From Panax quinquefolius (lineage: Eukaryota; Streptophyta; Magnoliopsida; Apiales; Araliaceae), in contig CM035160.1 of assembly GCA_020205615.1 (NCBI GenBank), positions 2,536,937 through 2,600,936 on the forward strand: a stretch of 64,000 bases of DNA, written 5' to 3'. Within the stretch, counting starts at the first letter, position 1. The number at the start of each line of letters is the position of its first letter. The notes beneath the pieces are model-generated. The model was not told the DNA's origin and ran no database searches. It was given only the letters and a program-made list of their open reading frames with translations. Of this stretch, positions 49,134 to 62,300 are shown one piece after another. The position numbers and the translations under genes are program-made.

Positions 49134-51810
49134 TGTAAGACCCAAAATTTTTTTTAAATAAAAGGAATTTCCTTTATTTATTATTTTGAAATAGTAAGGT
49201 TGATTTGATTAATGTGAATAGTTAAGGGTTAAATCTGCAAATATTTCAAAATAAGCAAAGTGGTTATAAAATATTCATTGTTGTCGGGGAATATTCGTTT
49301 GGTCGTGGAATATTCGATTGTCGGGAATATTAAATACTGAATGGCCTTGACCATGTGTGGGCCCCATAACGGAAAGCGATTGGATGAAAAAAACGACAAA
49401 TATAAGTTGGTTAAAAATAACTTGGCGTAGTTATTCATAATTAAGATCGTGTTGGAATACCCGGTGGTTAAAATACAAGATGTCTGGCGTGGTTGCGCAA
49501 GATAGGCACCAGTATTGCGATATTGTTGAATTATTGATCCTTACGTAAGAAGGCACTACTCAATAATTTTCCACGGTGAATATTATTCAATATTTTATTT
49601 TATTGATTGATAATTGCTGCGTTGATATTTTATATTATTGTTGTTCAATAATTGTCACCACGCATTATCTCCATTATCGGATCAATAATTCATATTATTT
49701 GAATAATATTATTAGATAGCATTATTGGCAATGTCTAGAAAGTTTACATCGAGGAGAGGTTTGGTCACCTAATTGCGGCGCCCAAGAAGGAGAAATCCTT
49801 ATCTAAAGCCCCCTCTTCCAGGAAGCTACCGGTTGTCATAATTGTGATTCGTAATATTATTTGTGAATAATTAATTATTGATTCATATGATAAAGAAATA
49901 TTTATTTTATGTGGATATAAATGATGGATTTATTTATGTGGTTATAAATGAAGAAATTATTGTTGAGGTGTTTTATCAATTATTTTACCAGTTGGAGGTA
50001 TTAAAAATTAAATCGGGGTTTTGAGATATATTGCGGGGTTATAATTTTTAATCAACCGTTGGATTGTGGTAATTTTTGGGTATGTTATACATACATAAGT
50101 TGAGTATATGTCCACAAATTTTGAACCGTTAAAAATGCACGAATGATTTGTTGTGAATTTTAAGAGGTGTCGGATTCGAAAATTAGGTTTATAATTGATT
50201 TTGGTGGAAAATTCTAGAATTGAGTGGGCCCCACTTGTGGTTGGTGAAGAAATGTGCTGAATTTTATTTCAAATGTGGTGGGTGGCAATAGTAGCAGGTA
50301 AAGCCATCAGGTAGCAGGTCAAGTCTCGCTTTGGTGGCTAACATTTTCTTATAAAAGAGAAATTTAAGTTAGAATTGAAAATCACACCGAGAAACAAAGT
50401 TTTCTCTTTCTCTCTCTATATTGTTGGCGTATTTTGTGAGTATTTAGATACTTTGAGAGTTCTTTGTCAAAGACAAGTTTCATTCAAAGATCACTTCCCG
50501 AGCCTTTCCTTCCAAGAAATCTTGATTCTTTGAGGTAAGGGATATTATTTTTTTCAGTAATGATATTATTTCTTCAATATCATTATGTTGAAATGTTGAT
50601 CTGAAGTTTTATCAAATTTGGAACTTTTTCATGTCGGGGTTCTTATTCATGAGTTCTTATTCACGAGTTCTACTATTCATGAGTTCTTATTCACGAGATT
50701 CTTATTCACGAGTCTTATTAATGTAAACGTGAAGATGTTTTTGTGGAATTTCTATCTTTTGGTGTCGGATTTACTATTCATGTATACGGTCTTATTCACG
50801 TATCGACCTTATTCACGATATCTGGCACTATTCACGTATATCGACATTATTCACCAAAAAAATAAAATTTCTTCTTTTTGTCAAAACATCTATTTTGGAT
50901 ACTAGCTTTGATTGTATCCATGTTTTGATCATTCTTGAATTTTACACCACTGTGATTATTTTTGGGGTATTGTTGGACATGGATAAAACAAAGTACGAAT
51001 CCTTAATCCTTAATCCTTGTCATTTTGTTTCCTTTGGATTCGTTCTTTAAAAAATATTTTCATCATCCTCGGTCTTAAATGATGATATTATTGAATATCT
51101 TTGGCCTGTGGTGCAAAGATGAATGATTTCTGAAGAATATCTTTGGCTGTAGTGCAAAGATGAATGATTTGAAGAATATCTTTGCCTGTAGTGCAAAAGA
51201 TGAGCAGTGTTTAAATGAACATGAATTAATGATGAATATCTTTGGCTTTGTAGTGCAAAGATGAATATTTGATTCGAGATGTATATTGATTGTTGTTACA
51301 GGGGATAAAAGATAGGCGATGAACTTTTAAATTCATACATAGAAGATAGTAGTTTGCATTCTCTACTTAACTCTTCTAATGAATTATTATTTCATTGGAA
51401 TATTGATTGAAAATTTGTTGTCTATTCAGATTCTATTAAATTTTTCCTGTTGAAGACTAACGATAATTTGTTGTATATTATCTTAGTTATAATATTCTTC
51501 TTGAGCTAGTTGAGCTCACCCTTTTCCTTTTTGTTCCATTCTTCTCGGGAGGCGAGAATATAGCGAAATGAAGTCGGGGTATGGAATGAAGGTTTTAGAA
51601 AGGATTGTTTAGTAGTCCTCACCATTTTTGTAAAATAATGTATCAATAAATGTGATGAGGATTTATGTGAGTATAAATATTGTGCAGAAGATAATATTTG
51701 TATTTAAACTCACGCTTTTCTTGTTGTAATAATAAAGTTGTAGTTGTTTACATGCACTATGTATTGACAACTCGGAATGGGTGATGTATACCTATTTTTG
51801 GGGCGTCACA
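49134..51810 (+). mobile_element. Gypsy solo LTR, family A (2677 bp), TSD ATTAA
   Basis: TGTAAGACCC...GCGTCACA with perfect ATTAA at 49129-49133 and 51811-51815. Same family as 17612-20301. Contains CAATAATTG (49646-49654), TATA-like TATAAAAG at about 50350-50357, donor-like GAG/GTAAGG near 50533, TATTCAYGAGT repeats at 50640-50715 and hairpin units at 51095-51270. Confidence 0.93.
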
Positions 51811-51815
51811 ATTAA

Positions 51816-52582
51816 TGATTGACTCGTAGAGATACAAAATTGAATGGAGCAAGAAATGTGGGAAGAGCTTGAAGAACTCGATAGGAGACTCATTTGACAC
51901 ATGTTACGACCATACCATCACGGAAAAGCGAGCGTGGTAGCTGACGTGTTGAGCAAAAGATCGTATACGAGTACGAATGTGATATTGTCAAAGACTCATT
52001 TCGTATGACTTACAGAAGATGGAGATAGAGTTAAAGATTCCAAGAACCTGCGTGAAGATAACGAATATACGATTAGAATCGATTTTAATCGATAAATTTA
52101 AAGATGCTCAAGCTGAGACTTGGAGTTGATGAATATGAAGAAGAAGATCTGAAGTCGTTATTCCAAAAGCGAGAATTGGCGATGTGAGGAAAGCTCGAAC
52201 CTTCGATTTATTAGTCCATTTGAAATTCTCGATCGAATAGGGCGTGGCCTATAGACTCGTTTTACCTCCAAGTATGACGCGTGTTCATAACGTTTTTTCA
52301 CGTATCGATGTTACGTAAATATGTGGACGACTCGAACCACGTCATTAAGTTAGAACCGGACGAGATAGCTGAAGACTTAACATACGAGGAGGTACCTGTC
52401 AAGATCTTGGATAGGAAAGAACATGTCTTATGTACCGAGGTTATACCACAAGTTAAAGTTTTATGGAGAAACCATGCTTATTGAGGAAATGACACGGGAG
52501 TTGGAAGCGGAAATGAAAGCGAGGTATTCTCATCTTTTTGAAACACACCAGTCGTCACGCCGATTTCGAGGACGAAATTTCA
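51816..52582 (+). pseudogene. Gypsy pol tail: RNase H end and integrase C-terminal/chromodomain region
   Basis: YHHGKASVVADVLSKRS (about 51910-51960) is the RNase H end (usually YHPGKANVVADALSRK). From 52200 ISPFEILDRIG, then HVSMLRKYVDDSNHVIKLEP and LTYEEVPVKILDRKEHVL in the frame 52281-52484, then VKVLWRNHA and MTRELEAEMKARYSHLF. These match the integrase C-terminus and following chromodomain-like segment of plant chromoviruses. The integrase catalytic core is missing between the two parts. Confidence 0.85.
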
Positions 52583-52596
52583 TAAGGAGGGGAGGT
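52581..52596 (+). other. Polypurine tract of element D
   Basis: AAGGAGGGGAGGT immediately before TGTAAGACCCC; preceded by GAGGACGAAATTTCAT as in other gypsy elements. Confidence 0.85.
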
Positions 52597-55408
52597 TGTA
52601 AGACCCCAAATTATTAATAAATGAAATTTATTTTCCTCTATTTATTATTTTGAAATAGTAAGGGTTGATTTGATTAATGTGGATAGTTATGGGTAAAATA
52701 CGCAAATATTTTGAATAAGCAAGTGGTTATAAAATATTCATTATTGTCGAGGAATATTCGTTTGGTGGTCGTGGAATATTAAATCTTGTCGAGGAATATT
52801 AAATACGACGAACTTGAGTCTTTTGTGGGCCCCATATAAAAAGCGATTGGATGAAGAAAATGACAAGAATAAGTTGGTTATAAATAACAGGCGTAGTTAT
52901 TCACAGAATTATCTTTGTTGGAATACCGGTGGTTAAAACACGAATGTCTGGCGTTGTTCAGACAAGAAGATACTCAGTATTGCACTAATTATTGATTCTT
53001 ACGTGAAGAAGGTACTACTCAATAATTGTTATAGTAATTCTTGCTCAAAGATATTTTATTTTATTGATTTAATAATTGATGTGTTGATATTTTATATTCT
53101 TGTTGTTTTAATAATTATCACATGCAGTATTTTCTATTATCGAGCAATAATTCATATTATCTGAATAATATTATTAGATAACATTATTGGCAATGTCTAG
53201 AAAGTTACATAAGGAGAGGTTTGGTCATCTAATTCAATTGCTACCGGTGAGGAGAGATCCTTATTGGAAAGCCCCTCTTTCACCAGGAATTATCACAGTT
53301 GTTAGTAATGTGATTACGTAATATTATTTATGAATAATTAATTATTGATTTATATGATGAGGAAAATATTGATTTTATGAGGATATAGATGGAGAAAATT
53401 TTTAATGTGACAATTGTTGAAAATTAATATTTTATCTTTTTACGATAAAATAATTCTTTTAAATATATTATTTTAATAATATATTAACGATGATATGTTT
53501 ACAATGAATGTGGGATATATGAGTATATGAGGAGAAAGAGTATTTTTGTGGCATTAAATGTTTAACACATGTTTTGTGTGTTGGTGGACACAATTATTAG
53601 TAGAAATTTGATTATAGCTTGTAAAATCGCCTGGTTTGTGGATTTGGTCAATTTTTGTTTGGAATTTTGAAAAACTTTCTTACGCAAAGTTGTAGAGAAT
53701 TGAATTTTCTATAAAACTCGCAAGATTCAAATTTTACGATAAAAGGGCTATTTATTATGAATTATTGAAGTTTTGGAGTTAAAATAATTTATTTTGGGAG
53801 TTTTAATTAATTATTTTGAGAAAAACGTTTTTTTGGTGAGTTTGTGAACCTCATTTAACATGTGCTATGGCTGAAATCAGATTTCAAAGGTGGGCTAAGG
53901 AATTTTGTTTATAAATAATATTATTATATTGATTTTTTTTCTTTTGGTGTTACAAGATTTTCCTATAAATAGGAAGCTTAGATTAGAATTGAAAATCACA
54001 CTGTAAAGCGAAGTTTTCTCTATTTTCTCTCGATATATTGGCGTATTCTTGTGAGTATTTTGAGTATACTTTGAGTATTGCTATATCGGTGCAAGTTCAA
54101 GTCATAAGCTTTATATCAGGTGTTTCAATTAAAATCTTGTCTTTCGAGGTAAGGGATGTTATTTTCTTCTCAAATGATATTATTTTTCAATATCATTATC
54201 TTTGAAATATTGGTTGGAACTTTTTATCAAATTTGGAACTTTTTCATTTCGGGGTTCTTATTCATGAGTTCTTATTCACGAGTTCTTATTCACGAGTTCT
54301 TATTTACGATTCGAAGCGTGAAGATATTTTTTTGTGAAATTTCTATCTTTTTGGTGTCGATTATTCTTATTTGAGTATCTTGACTTATTTTATTCACGAT
54401 CTCTGACTATTCAATAGAAAAAATAAAATTTCTTCTTTTTCGTCAAAATATCTATTATGGATCTAAAGCTTTGATTAGATCCAGTGTTTTGATCATTCTT
54501 GAATTTTCTTGAGTATGATTATTTATGAAGTATTTTGAACTCTGGATTGTTTAAACTACGAACTTAATCCATAATACTTGTTCTTTTGTTTTATTTGGAT
54601 TCGTTTTTCTTTGAAATATTTTTCATCATCCTCGGTCCTAAATGATGATATTCTTGAATATCTTTGGCAAATAAAGATGAATGATTTCTTGATGAATATC
54701 TTTGGTATAGTGCAGCGAATGTGAGTGTGATTGAATGAACATGGCCCATCGATTAATATCTTTTGCCCGTAGTCTGAAGATGAATGAGCAGTGTTTAGAT
54801 GAACATGATCAATGATGAATATCTTTGGCGCGTAGTGCAAAGATGAATATTTGATTAGGATATATATTGATTGATGTTACGAGGATAAAATATCGACGAT
54901 GGACTTTTAAATTCATATATAGAAGATAGTAGTTTAGATTCTCTACTTAACTCTTCAATGAATTATTATTTCACTGCGAAGATTGATTTAAAAGCCATTA
55001 TACATTGTATTCTATTAGATTTTTCTCTCATTGAAGACTAACGATAATTAGTTGTATATTATCTTAGTCGTAATATTCTTTCTTTGAAATTTAGTTGAAA
55101 TTTCATTTTTCTTTTTGTTCCATTTTTCTTCTCGGGAGGCGAGAATGTAGTGAAGTCTTAGTCGGGTATGGAATGAAGGTTTTAGAGAGAGTTGTTTAGT
55201 AGTCCTCACCATTTTTGTAAAATAATGTATCAATAATTATCTTTGAGGATTTATTTGTGTGTGGATATTATACAGATGGCAATATCTCGTATTTAAACTC
55301 ACGATTTATATGTTGTAATAATAAAGTTGTAGTTATTTACATCTCAGATTTGTATTTGGCATTTCGAGAATGGGTTGGATGGAATGGACTTATTTTTGGA
55401 GCGTCACA
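52597..55408 (+). repeat. Family-D 3' LTR (2812 bp)
   Basis: Matches 44395-47237 nearly base for base in AT-rich stretches. TATAAATA at 53964-53971, TATTCAYGAGT repeats at 54258-54310 and hairpin units at 54655-54845, one of them damaged. Ends GCGTCACA followed by ATTTA. Confidence 0.9.
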
Positions 55409-55413
55409 ATTTA

Positions 55414-56649
55414 TCTAATTTTTCATTGCTTATATATCCAGTATATATATATTCACCACCAAATTAAATAACAAACTATTTCGTAATGGAAATTGTTATT
55501 TCCTGGAGTAAAATACTACTGATGTGGGATTTGTGTCCTTGTAACAACAACACATTAAAGTTAATAACACACTAATAAATAATGCAATTCAAATTTAAAT
55601 TACAATTCATCTCAAAATATGGATACAAATTTATTATCCAAATTTATTTATGAGTTGGAAATCATTAATGAGCATATATATATATATATAGTAAAATCAG
55701 ACGATTTTGATGTATTGGTGGATGAGGTGATTCAATAAATTTGAACTCATCCAAAAGATGAGAGTGATTATTGAGTGGAGTAGATATTACGGTCCATACT
55801 CGCGAAATAATACAACCATTGCCACTAATTTCCACACGGGTGTACGTCACGTCTCGATTGATATTCATATTTAGTACTACTACTACTATTTAATAAATAC
55901 TAATGACCAAAGAATAGGAATAGGTACACTTGTACAAATGCCATTAGGATTATAGGTGGGCTTCTCCAATTGGGGCCACGTGACCCCCAACATGTCACAC
56001 AAAATTTGTATCTATACTATAATATTTAATTGTCACGCCATTATAAAGTTTAATGCGATTGCGATGCCTTACTTGGCTAGTTTCTTTTGTTTTTGTATGC
56101 CAAAATGTTAATTTTGTAGAATTTTATCATGTCTTAATAAGGTACATTCTTGTCATATTGGGCTTGGGAAATAAATTTTTTGCTCTATAAGTCAATGAAG
56201 ACGAGCACACTCATCCTACGTGTTGAAGGACAAATGGAAATAAATAACAAAGTTAAAAAATGGCAAAAAGTAAACATGACTATCATAGTAAAATATTAAT
56301 ATACTTGTTTACGGACAAAATAAATATGTGATACATAATTTAATTTACTATAAGCTTACTGTGCGTGTGAGTTGCTCAAGTAGTATTACGAATAAGTAAG
56401 TTTACACTAATAATATAATGATTTTAGGTACCATCATGAGCAAAAAGAAAAGAAATAAATATATTAAATATGATATTTCCATAGTCCTTTTTCTGCAAAA
56501 ACAAACCCACCAAACAAGAAAATTCAACTTTCATATGTACAACACTTGAAATTTGTGGTGAAAAACTTGGAAGCCTTCTAGATATTGAGGTGGTACATTA
56601 AATGCTCCAGCTAGTCCGTCTCACAAGCCCAAAAGTCTCAGATGACCAT
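55414..56649. other. Intergenic, nothing recognised
   Basis: AT-rich sequence with a short AT run at about 55676-55690. No gene, domain or transposon end supportable. Confidence 0.5.
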
Positions 56650-56684
56650 GGGGGGGGGGGGGGGGGGGGTGGGGTGGGGGGGGG
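56650..56684 (+). repeat. Poly-G tract with G-quadruplex potential
   Basis: About 33 G in 35 bases, broken only by two single T. Runs this long are prone to length error in assembly. Confidence 0.85.
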
Positions 56685-56716
56685 AGTATAGAATAGGCTA
56701 TAAAGATATATATGAT

Positions 56717-56722
56717 ATTGAG

Positions 56723-56809
<87 letters not shown>

Positions 56810-56811
56810 TG
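56717..56811. repeat. Compound (AT)n(AG)n(TG)n microsatellite
   Basis: AT repeats to about 56756, AG repeats to 56782 and TG repeats to 56810 follow without a break. Confidence 0.95.
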
Positions 56812-57826
56812 TAGCTATATTTTTTTGGAGATACTACTGAAAAAAAAAAGCAAATATATTTATGGATTTAAATGTTAGGTGGCATGCCATGGAGCAAAAT
56901 CTGGTGTTTGGGTCAGGTACACTTATACAATACAGGCCCACCAGTTTGGACCCATACCACATTAGTCTCCTCGTGTGTACGATCAAGTTTTTTCACCAGT
57001 ATTATTGCCCAACTTTTGCAAGAATAAGATGTGCCGACGGAGAGATAAAAATTGATAGAATACGAATTCATAATGCCTATGACAGTTGTGATGGCTTTAA
57101 TCGGACGGTGGTTGGGAATTGGTGAAAAAATGTCAATGACTAGGTAGATGGTCCAGTAGGGGTCCAACCCACAAGGTCTTATTGGTCCCGGACACTTTGT
57201 TACGCCAAGCCCCCCTGTGAATTTCTCATGGGCTTATGGCCCAAAGAGGTTTTTGGCTCCAAGTTTTGATTTGGATTTTGGATACTGGTCACTCTTCATT
57301 CATTAATTGTGTTGAATGGCAAAGTCAATGGCTACTCCATAAAAACTAGACGATATTTTTATGGGAAAATGATAATATCCTGCAGAAAGGAAAAAATAAA
57401 TAAAAAATCAGCAGACCCTTGTGCCGACACTAGACACCTGAACAAAAATTGCTCCTATACTTGTGGAAGAGTTAGCCTGGGTCATATTGTGGGCCAATTG
57501 GACTTTACTTGAGGTGTGATTCATTTGGGCTACTATTTGGGTCATGTCTGCATGGACTATATGGACTCTGTTTATTGAGGCCAACCCACTAGAACCATAT
57601 CTTAACACTGTTGAAAGAAAATCTCTTCAATTTTTAAATAAATAAATAAATAGAAAGAAAGAATTAGGTACACCATCTTAAATGAAAGAAAAGGGGAAAG
57701 GAAATAAAATGCTTCTTTTTCGGAAGCTCCGTCTTACTCGTTTTGGAAAACAGCCTGCTAATATTACCTATTACTTAAGCAAAGCCCGTAATAAGTTGGG
57801 CTGTCGAAGTGCAGTGTTAACTACCG
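56812..57826. other. Intergenic region of more even base composition
   Basis: Plus- and minus-strand frames (56862-57125, 57309-57512, 57408-57608) have no recognisable domain. They overlap on both strands, so I do not call a gene. An uncharacterised exon or gene relic cannot be excluded. Confidence 0.4.
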
Positions 57827-58077
57827 CTCCCTCCGTCCCATTAATATATGAATTTTAAGAATTGTACGCAAGAATTAAAATAATAAATATAATATTAATT
57901 GTCTATAATACCGTTAAATTTTTATTTATTACCATACTTTATCTCTCATCTGTAACATTTTCTGATAAAGGATAATTTTGGAAAAATTGTAATTAATTCT
58001 CTTAGATTTTTTAAAACATCAAATAATTTAAGACAAATAAAATTACCTAAAACGTCATATATTATAGCACGAGTGAG
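57827..58077. mobile_element. Degenerate Stowaway-like MITE
   Basis: Left terminus CTCCCTCCGTCCC; right end CACGAGTGAG then TA, a decayed inverted copy. Subterminal TAAGAATTGTACGCAAG parallels the copies at 9292 and 25562. The left TA is displaced by CCG. Confidence 0.65.
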
Positions 58078-58395
58078 TACAACTTTTGTGCCGAAAATGA
58101 AAGTCTCAAGTAGTTTTACTAGTGTTTGCCAAAAATATACTACGTAATCACTACTAAATTACCAATTCCAAGACTAATATAATAGTGAATAAGTTGACAA
58201 ATCTTAATTTTTATTGGGACTGAAGGAGTATAAGCAAATCTATAGTTACCTAAATTACAAACGGTAAAAATAATTACTTTTTTTTTTATCTCATCTCTGT
58301 AAAACCCTTGTGCTTTTTTTATTTATCAATAGTTACTCTTTTTTTTCCTTTGCAGCTCAAATAGGTATAATAATTGGTGTAAAAATTGCACAATA

Positions 58396-58545
58396 CAGTA
58401 AAACTCCTATTTAGAAATACTCTATATAAGAATAACTCTAAAATATTATAAAAAAAAATTGGTCCCAAATTTGGCCAGTTATAAATAGAATAACTCTAAA
58501 TTATATTATGTTATATCTTTTTTAAGTAAAGACTATATAGTAATA

Positions 58546-58591
<46 letters not shown>

Positions 58592-58860
58592 CAATATAAT
58601 TTTAAAAGACTACATTTCTTATAAAGAACTATATTTTCCTATAAAAGACTACATTTCCTATAAATGGCCACATTTTCCTATAAAAGACTACTTTGCATAA
58701 ATATTTTTTGAATAATAATTATTAGGAAATTCTTATTGATATTTTTGTTAAAGTGGATATTTTTGGGTGTTCGGAAAATATTTTGTACTAATACCTCTAT
58801 TTAGTAATAACCTCTCAATTAGAATATAAATAGTTTGGCCCCCAAATAGAGGTTTTACTG
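58396..58860. mobile_element. Emigrant-like (pogo-type) MITE, 465 bp
   Basis: CAGTAAAACTCCTATTTA at the left and AAATAGAGGTTTTACTG at the right are inverted repeats, with TA on each side. This matches the CAGTAAAACCTCTAT terminus known for Emigrant MITEs. Inside are an AT microsatellite (about 58551-58582) and a tandem unit of about 24 bp (TATAAAAGACTACATTTCC, 58594-58695). Confidence 0.85.
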
Positions 58861-59345
58861 TACTACTGAGTTCGCTGTCTACACAAGTGAATCAGAAGCA
58901 AAAGAAACAACAAAAGAGGCACCTCCATGAAACTGCATTCATCATCATGTCTATAAGAGTGTAAAGAATCCAATTCACAAAATACTTGTCATATAATATA
59001 AGTTGATGTTCCATCATCTTTTTCATTACAATTCACAAGAACAAAACTTTCAACTGACTTGTACAACAATATGCTCGACTCCAAACTCCCTGTAAAGAAT
59101 GCTGCCCAAATTGACAGAAGAACCATAAAAGACAAAACAAAAGGCACTGCACACTCTGAAAAAAATAAAGAATAAAAAAAATCATCCCTGCAGGGATGAA
59201 AAACACATACAAATGCAAGGAAATAATAGGACTGGAAAAAAATGGATCAACAAAATGGATCAACAACATAAAATATATCGACCAAGATATTTAATCTCCT
59301 GTAGCTAGGCAGACGTAAGAAAAGCATGCTTGAGTTTCTTTAACC
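58861..59345 (-). other. 3' flank / 3' UTR of the myosin gene
   Basis: Downstream of the myosin stop codon; presumably holds the 3' UTR. A minus-strand frame at 59033-59269 lacks any recognisable domain. No terminator signal is clear. Confidence 0.5.
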
Positions 59346-62300
59346 TCACTCGTGCAAAAACTGAAAGGCTAGATTCTCAAGAAGATATGCCGCAGGTTTG
59401 ACATCTGAGAAATCCTTCACTTGCAGTGAATTAGAAAGGTCGTCAACTGAGAAGGGTATGCTGCATTCAGAGGTACTGGTTAGTTGAAGTTCGCCATTTT
59501 TTACCCCTACTTCAAATGAAAACAGGCTCATTTTTCCCACCGGCCACCAGTAACAAAATTATAAGGAAAAAGGAAGGATTTATATTTCTGCACTTGAAGA
59601 GAATATAAACTATTCTTAGGTAAAGGTTGACATCTTGTTCTGCACAGAAAAGTGTCTCCCCAATCTGAATTTTTTTCTGGACCCTTTTGATCTTTTCTTT
59701 TGATGAGCTTTTTGGAAGTACTAATCCAAAATTAAATTCTGTATGAAGAAAGGAGAGACTTTCACCTGGAATTGTCATCCAATAAAAAGGAATTGCTGTC
59801 AGCATTGTTGGAGTCTTCTGTCATTAGTATCTTCATGCTTGAAACAACCTGCATGAATATAACATAAAACTAAGTACGCATCCTCTTTCTTAACTGAAGG
59901 GAAAACGGACTATTAAAACTTCTTGTACATAATTTTTTTGGCCATTTAAGACTTACATCTGGTGATACACTTCGAGTATTGTAGTTATCATCCCAATAAA
60001 GAGTACATATTCTGTATAGCTGCTGGACACTTAGGATCTGAGGAAACACGATTTCATTATAGAGAGAGTACGTGTGTAAATATCACATTTTTATATAGGT
60101 GGATACTAAGTTAATTCAAGGGATTCAATTCATTCTTGGTCGTTATGATGTCACGTCATGTTTAAAAGAGAAATGCAGTTCAGAAAATAAAAGTATGCAC
60201 TTTCAGAACCTTCAATGGGAAGTTCATACATTTGAGAAACTCAGTATGAAAGCAAGTGCATCATATATTATAGAGTACCAATAATCTCCGAGGAATCCAC
60301 TCTATTTTGGCAGATTTCTTGAAAATCACAAGTCATTATGTCTTTCTCTTTTTCCTCTTTATTGTGAGGAAACACATTGACACGTGGGGGAAGGTAGAGA
60401 GAGAGAGAGCTTACAGGGCACAAATCATTGGTAATCTCATCATAAGAAATTCTGTACTTCTGATGTATAACCTGTGGAATAAGATAACATTACTAAGCTA
60501 ACATCATATTGCTGGACTTCAACCTATTTTAATGAGGCAGAACTTCTTCAAATAAATAATAAATAATAGGAATGCAACTGTTTTCTTATGTAACGGAAAA
60601 GTTCTAAAACAGGAATAATTATACATGCTGCAAGCAAGTTTCCTTAATTATTCAGGTTGTCTTATTATGCTGTAAATGGAACTTATAGGAGAAGAATATA
60701 CCAAGAACCCAACAGATTGCCTAATATGCTTAAGTTCATCCCAAGCTGAGCCTGCATACTGCAATTTAAGCAAAATAGAAAAGAAGTCACACAGACAGAA
60801 GAGATATAGAAGCAGCAAGTCAATTTTGGACTCATTACTAGAGGATCAATAAGGTGTAGGACAAAAAATTACCTCCTCTTTTGCCTGGCAGCACCATAGC
60901 TCTAGCTCTGCTAATCCAGATTTTACATATTCCCCATTGCTGAATGTGCAACACTCACGACGTAGCAGAAGACTAAAGAGCCAACGGAAGTTTGGATAGA
61001 AATTATGCACTTCCCAGCAAAAATAATGACAAAAGGTAAAAACGCGGGGGGGGGGGGTAATTTACCTGTTAAAGAGTTGTACATTAACATATGAGAAAGT
61101 TTGTGTAAATATCTTCTGAACAATAATTGGTGGCACCTGGAAACCAAATTCTGATAAGAATTTTTGTATTATTTAAAAGAATGAAATATGGTATGAATAA
61201 GGTCCATACAAAATTTTCTTTCAATGTACTCAGAAGAGTGTTGAGACAATCAATGATGCCCTGCCAGTGATTTGCTGGAGAATCTTTGCCAAAGGACCGT
61301 CCAGATCTTAGCACACCTCCCTTGGATGTTCTTGGCGCCTAAATTTTCAGCATTATATATTAGGGTGCAGCATTACAAACTTGAGGCAAATTTTAATTAT
61401 TTTTTTTATTACCAGAAATCATAATGCTATGCAGAAAACATATTCTACACCATCAGTGTCATGCATCATGTAAAAATACAGAGCTTCCATATAGAATCGA
61501 GGGAATATCTACAAATATCAAGAAATCCTATAGGAATCAAACGCTACACACAATCATGGAAAGTCCAGGTTGTTTTAATGGCCGTAATTTTTTTTAAAAA
61601 GGGAAATGCTTAAATCATAGAAGCATCTTCAACCAGATCAAAATAATCTTTTAAATTCATCTGAAAACAATAAAATTATTCATTAACCGTGATACGTGAA
61701 TTCCCTATTCTTATCCGGAACATTAGATTTATTGAAAAACCTATCCTCAAATACAAACTTAACAGTAAATAAAGCCAAATTTACAAGTAAAAAAACACCC
61801 TGCTGAGTAATAATTCAAGCCATGTCAAGCACCAACTCATGGATCAAGAATATCATACAATCATGGAAAGTCCAGGTTGTTTTAATGGCCGTAATTTTTT
61901 TTAAAAAGGGAAATGCTTAAATCCCTTACTAGAAGCATCTTCAACCAGATCAAAATAATCTTTTAAATTCATCTGAAAACAATAAAATTATTCATTAACC
62001 GTGATGCGTGAATTCCCTATTCTTATCCAGAACATTAGATTTATTGAAAAACCTATCCTCAAATACAAACTTAACAATAAATAAAGCCAAATATACACAT
62101 AAAACACCCTGCTGAGTAATAATTCATAGCCATGTCAAGCACCAACTCATGGATCAAGAATATCATACGGGCAGGACAGCCTAGAAAAGGATGAGTATCC
62201 ATAGTGCAAATTGAAGTTCGACATACTTGGATACATAAGGAAAGAAACAATCCCAGCTCCTTCTTCAAGTTATCTCGAATAATTCCATAGATTTTCTCCA

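Larger units (their letters stand above)
44395..55408 (+). mobile_element. Ty3/gypsy element (family D) with nested solo LTR, TSD ATTTA
   Basis: TGTAAGACC start and GCGTCACA end, perfect ATTTA at 44390-44394 and 55409-55413. 5' LTR 44395-47237, PBS, gag-protease remnant, RT fragments, a nested solo LTR (49134-51810), RNase H and integrase/chromodomain-like tail, PPT, 3' LTR 52597-55408. The tail motifs place it with chromovirus (Tekay/Del-like) Ty3/gypsy elements, from memory of the family. Confidence 0.92.

Noticed and set aside
56862..57125. 87-codon plus-strand frame in balanced-composition DNA
   Set aside because: No recognisable family and it overlaps a minus-strand frame of similar size; insufficient support for a gene.
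58180..58232. Another Stowaway end (TTGGGACTGAAGGAGTA)
   Set aside because: It resembles an inverted CTCCCTCCGTCCC end, but no matching left terminus was found, so I did not call an element.
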